Below the pieces are notes generated by a model. It was not told where the DNA came from. It made no database searches and saw only the letters and a list, made by a program, of their open reading frames with translations. A stretch of DNA of 64,000 bases, from positions 14,001,001 to 14,065,000 of the forward strand of contig NC_090287.1 in NCBI RefSeq assembly GCF_037392515.1, read 5' to 3'. This DNA comes from Haliotis asinina. Taxonomy: Eukaryota; Mollusca; Gastropoda; Lepetellida; Haliotidae. The position numbers and the translations under genes were made by a program. Below, one piece after another: positions 60,655 to 64,000 of the stretch (position 1 is its first letter; the number at the start of each line of letters is the position of its first letter).

Positions 60655-62778
60655 GTTGAATTTTGGAGGGAAAAACAAAGACTCTTCTGAGTGGTCAGAA
60701 GTGAGTCCAAATGTCTCCAATTGTAGCCACAATGACCTTAGAAAGCTCTAAATGGCAGTGGAAACATGAATGAAAAGATTTGAGACCAGGATTTCCTAAA
60801 ACAGTCGAGTACAAAGTGAGCCGCGATCTGCTATGGCGTTCTTCTCTCACAAAGAGGTCATATGCTGACCAGCGCGATAGATCGCAGTGCTGCATGTGAA
60901 AATGTGGTTTGCAGAGGGGGTAAGAAATATCGTGATTGTGGAAAGGAAAATGCATATATGCGAGAAACAATTACTCATGGGTGTAGAATATATATTTTGC
61001 AATGATTCCCGTCCATTTATTCGTAGCTACATGCAATAAATATAATTTTACAGATAATTTTCGGCGAAGTTACGTGTAAATATGAAAGCGGAAAAGCCTC
61101 TGAAGGCGGAGTTACAGATTGACGATCTGATCGCTGATTGGTTGAAGTGGTATGATGATTGACAGATATGCAAAAATTTTCCCGGAAGTCTTAGTATTCT
61201 GCTCTTTAATACAAGAGAGAGTCGAAAGCGAGGTAACCTCCATGTGCAGGAGCAGACGATAACACGAAACATTTTAAAATGAAATTATGTATTTCTGCTT
61301 AAGTGGTATGAATATTGTTTCTCTGTCTAATTCACGAAAGAAGCTGCCATAAATAGAATGCAAATGCAAACAATTGTGCTTCATCATTTTGTTTAGAGAT
61401 GTAAGTATCGGGTCATAACGATACAATCTATATATTTCCAACGTGCAAATGTAGCATGTATCCCACAGCTTATGTAATCCTCCAAATTATTCCAAAATCA
61501 ATAAATTATCATCTAAAATTAAATTTGATGACCAAGACAAAAGGTGAAAAAATGTTAATCTTAAGGCAGAACACCAAATATATCCAACCAATCTGTCGTG
61601 GAAATACTCAGAATAGATATAATATTCGTTAACTGAGGCACATTCTTCACCGAAAGACATCGTCATGTTGTTTGAGGCTAATATCCAGATTTAGAGTCTA
61701 GTCATTGTATTGAATTATGAAATGTCTTCACCTAGTGTCTAATATTGTTAGACAGTATTAACATCTATGCATTAATCACACTAATTTCTGTTCCGGGTTG
61801 AAGCAACAAGAAGCTTAACGAGTTGTACGCTTAAGTGTTTAGCGTGAAACGAACCAAAAAATAAGTAAATAAAATAAATATAAACTTAACAACACATTTT
61901 ATAGATATGAACCACATTTACATATTGCTATTTAATAGGTACACCAACATTAGTGTAACATGCAAAACTGCATTGTCAGAGGAATAATATTCTCCTAACG
62001 ACAACAAACGTAAAGCTGCCGACTGAGGTGGTCTTCGTATAACGTGAGAGATAATACGCATGTACTTGCCGCACTAATATAACCTAGATACATTATAGAA
62101 GGTGCTATCCCATGCTACACTATAATCTCTATATGTTCTATCTCTTTACCCCTTACTTTACCTACTGAGTCTTGTAGAAACTACATAACACAATTACAAG
62201 ACTGAATTGCAATGAATAGTAATAACAGTCAACTTTTTTAGCCCCATTCCAGGATGAATATCTTGCTCAAAGCGTAATTATTATTACTCCGAATAACTCA
62301 TGCTGGCTGTAAGGCACTAGAAGGTTAATCGTCACATGACTTATCCCACCTGGTACCCATTTTCTGCTGGGTGAACAGAGGCAATTTCGAACAAACTCAT
62401 TTTCCCAGTGTGAGATCATTTGTATCATGCATGCTTCAATGTGGGGCATGACTAACATCCAAAAACTCTCAGGAGTCAAGCTGCCAAAGATGGTCACCAT
62501 ATCCACGGGCTCTTCGCGCCCAATGGTTTGTGATGTGAGCTCTATACACAGGTCCAAGCTACCGCAACGTAAGCATTGTTGATATGACACATGAATTCTG
62601 GAAGACTGTCATGCAATAACAAGACTGAATAGCAATGAATACTATTGTCACATAGCATCCAGAATTCGTGATATCATACATGAATTCTGGAAGACAGTAA
62701 AACTCAATAACATCGTTGAAATATTAATGTGTTGGATATCATTAGTCCCATTGAGGATATGAACAATCCAGTTCCTTG
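60655..62778. other. BAZ1A upstream region, no gene recognised
   Basis: The first 300 bases presumably hold the promoter and 5' UTR of BAZ1A. A short direct duplication, ACAAGACTGAAT plus GCAATGAATA, is present at 62197 and 62619, and ATGAATTCTGGAAGAC at 62592 and 62684, with an inverted CCAGAATTC between. A 107-codon reverse frame at 62267-62590 has no family I know. Confidence 0.45.
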
Positions 62779-63674
62779 TCAGTGATACCATTCAACAATT
62801 TACTGAACAGTGATACCATTCAACAATATACTGATCAGTGATGCCATTCAACAATTTACTGATCAGTGATACCATTCAACAATTTACTGATCAGTAATAC
62901 CTTTCACCAATTTACTGATCAGTGATACCATTCAACAATTTACTGAGCAGTGATACCATTCAACATTTTACTGATCAGTAATACCATTCACCAATTTACT
63001 GATCAGTGATACCATTCAACAATTTACTGAGCAGTGATACCATTGAACAATTTACTGATCAGTGATACCATTGAACAATTTGCTGAGCAGTGATACCATT
63101 CACCAATTTACTGATCAGTGATACCATTCACCAATTTACTGATCAGTGATACCATTCAACAATTTACTGATCAGTGATACCATTCAACAATTTACTGATC
63201 AGTGATGCCATTCAACAATTTACTGAGCAGTGATACCATTCAACAATTTACTGATCAGTAATACCTTTCACCAATTTACTGATCAGTGATACCATTCAAC
63301 AATTTACTGATCAGTGATACCATTCAACATTTTACTGATCAGTAATACCATTCACCAAGTTACTGATCAGTGATACCATTCAACAATTTACTGAGCAGTG
63401 ATACCATTCAACAATTTACTGATCAGTGATACCATTGAACAATTTGCTGATGAGTGATACCATTCACCAATTTACTGATCAGTGATACCATTCAACAATT
63501 TACTGAGCAGTGATACCATTCAACAATTTACTGATCAGTGATGCCATTCAACAGTTTACTGAGCAGTGATACCATTCACCAATTTACTGATCAGTGATAC
63601 CATTCACCAATTTACTGATCAGTGATACCATTCAACAATTTACTGATCAGTGATGCCATTCAACAATTTACTGA
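62779..63674 (+). repeat. 28-bp satellite array, about 32 copies
   Basis: Unit CAGTGATACCATTCAACAAT plus TTACTGAT, period exactly 28 over about 896 bases. Most units contain the perfect palindrome ACTGATCAGT; a recurrent variant reads CTGAGCAGTG. Point variants (ATGCC, ACCTTTC, CACCAAT) recur in blocks, which suggests multi-unit duplication. Confidence 0.97.
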
Positions 63675-63937
63675 TACGAAAGGAATTAACGTTACATCAG
63701 GAACCCGCCGACCAGTATGCTTGCAAATATATGCTTACGGTTGAGAACGAAATACCGTTATGGAAAACTGTGACTTTCGAACTAAATGCATATTGTCCAT
63801 ATTTCTGTATAACCTGCTCTGAGTTAACTTAAAGAATCGGGGCCAAATGTACATTGGATGAAAATATACGTCACGTGTGGCGCACTTATCTGCTCATCCT
63901 TCTGTCGATCTCTATCTGTTTAAAAAAGCTGTCTCCA

Positions 63938-64000
63938 CACACATACACTCACACACACATACACACTCACTCACTCACTCTCTCTCTCTCTCTCTCTCTC
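63938..64000 (+). repeat. (CA)n/(CACT)n/(CT)n microsatellite, cut by the window end
   Basis: CACACACATACACTCACACA followed by CACT units and then at least twelve CT units to the last base. Confidence 0.95.

Noticed and set aside
62267..62590. A 107-codon reverse frame (MSYQQCLRCGSLDLC)
   Set aside because: No domain recognised, no splice partners or poly(A) signal, and it lies among short duplicated non-coding segments. Kept only as a note.
62779..63674. A CRISPR array
   Set aside because: The 28-base repeats are contiguous with no spacers and the genome is animal; it is a satellite.

Overview
The window is animal nuclear DNA, most likely from a gastropod mollusc, probably an abalone (Haliotis). 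The evidence is split genes with GT-AG introns, many dispersed elements ending in CACT/GTGA tetranucleotide runs (a style I associate with abalone genomes), Pol III-type SINEs, several MITE families and a decayed LINE. No bacterial, phage, CRISPR or rRNA features were seen. The organism call is an inference from repeat style and protein similarity; no database search was possible.

Two protein-coding genes can be reconstructed completely, and they point tail to tail. On the + strand, 3849-19840, is ATG14 (Barkor/ATG14L), the autophagy-specific subunit of the class III PI3-kinase complex: 8 coding exons, 476 residues, with N-terminal CxxC pairs, coiled coils and a C-terminal BATS-type amphipathic end. 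On the - strand, 60654-34241, is BAZ1A (ACF1), the large regulatory subunit of the ACF/CHRAC ISWI chromatin remodellers: 24 coding exons, 1,546 residues, with WAC, DDT, WAKZ/WHIM, two PHD fingers and a bromodomain. Every exon junction in both models keeps phase and uses a GT donor and AG acceptor. The two genes have no known functional link; they are simply neighbours.

Layout. 1-3848: upstream of ATG14, with a SINE-like fragment, an ATC microsatellite, a decayed LINE 3' end and an ATTC/ATTT microsatellite. 3849-19840: ATG14. Its 9.4-kb intron 2 is mostly a perfect-looking 3,121-bp tandem duplication. The intron after exon 5 begins with a 51-bp minisatellite that carries copies of the exon-5 splice donor, followed by degenerate ~200-bp repeats. 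19841-34240: the convergent intergenic/3'-UTR space, with a period-variable tandem array, two or three MITEs, head-to-head SINEs and candidate poly(A) signals. 34241-60654: BAZ1A, with two hAT-like MITE copies and other repeats in introns. 60655-64000: upstream of BAZ1A, mostly unrecognised, ending in a 28-bp satellite array (about 32 copies, each with a 10-bp palindrome) and a CA/CACT/CT microsatellite that runs off the window.

I found no new multi-gene system. The most notable signals are the duplicated donor-bearing minisatellite in ATG14, the fly-like second PHD finger of BAZ1A, the 3.1-kb duplication and the palindromic satellite.
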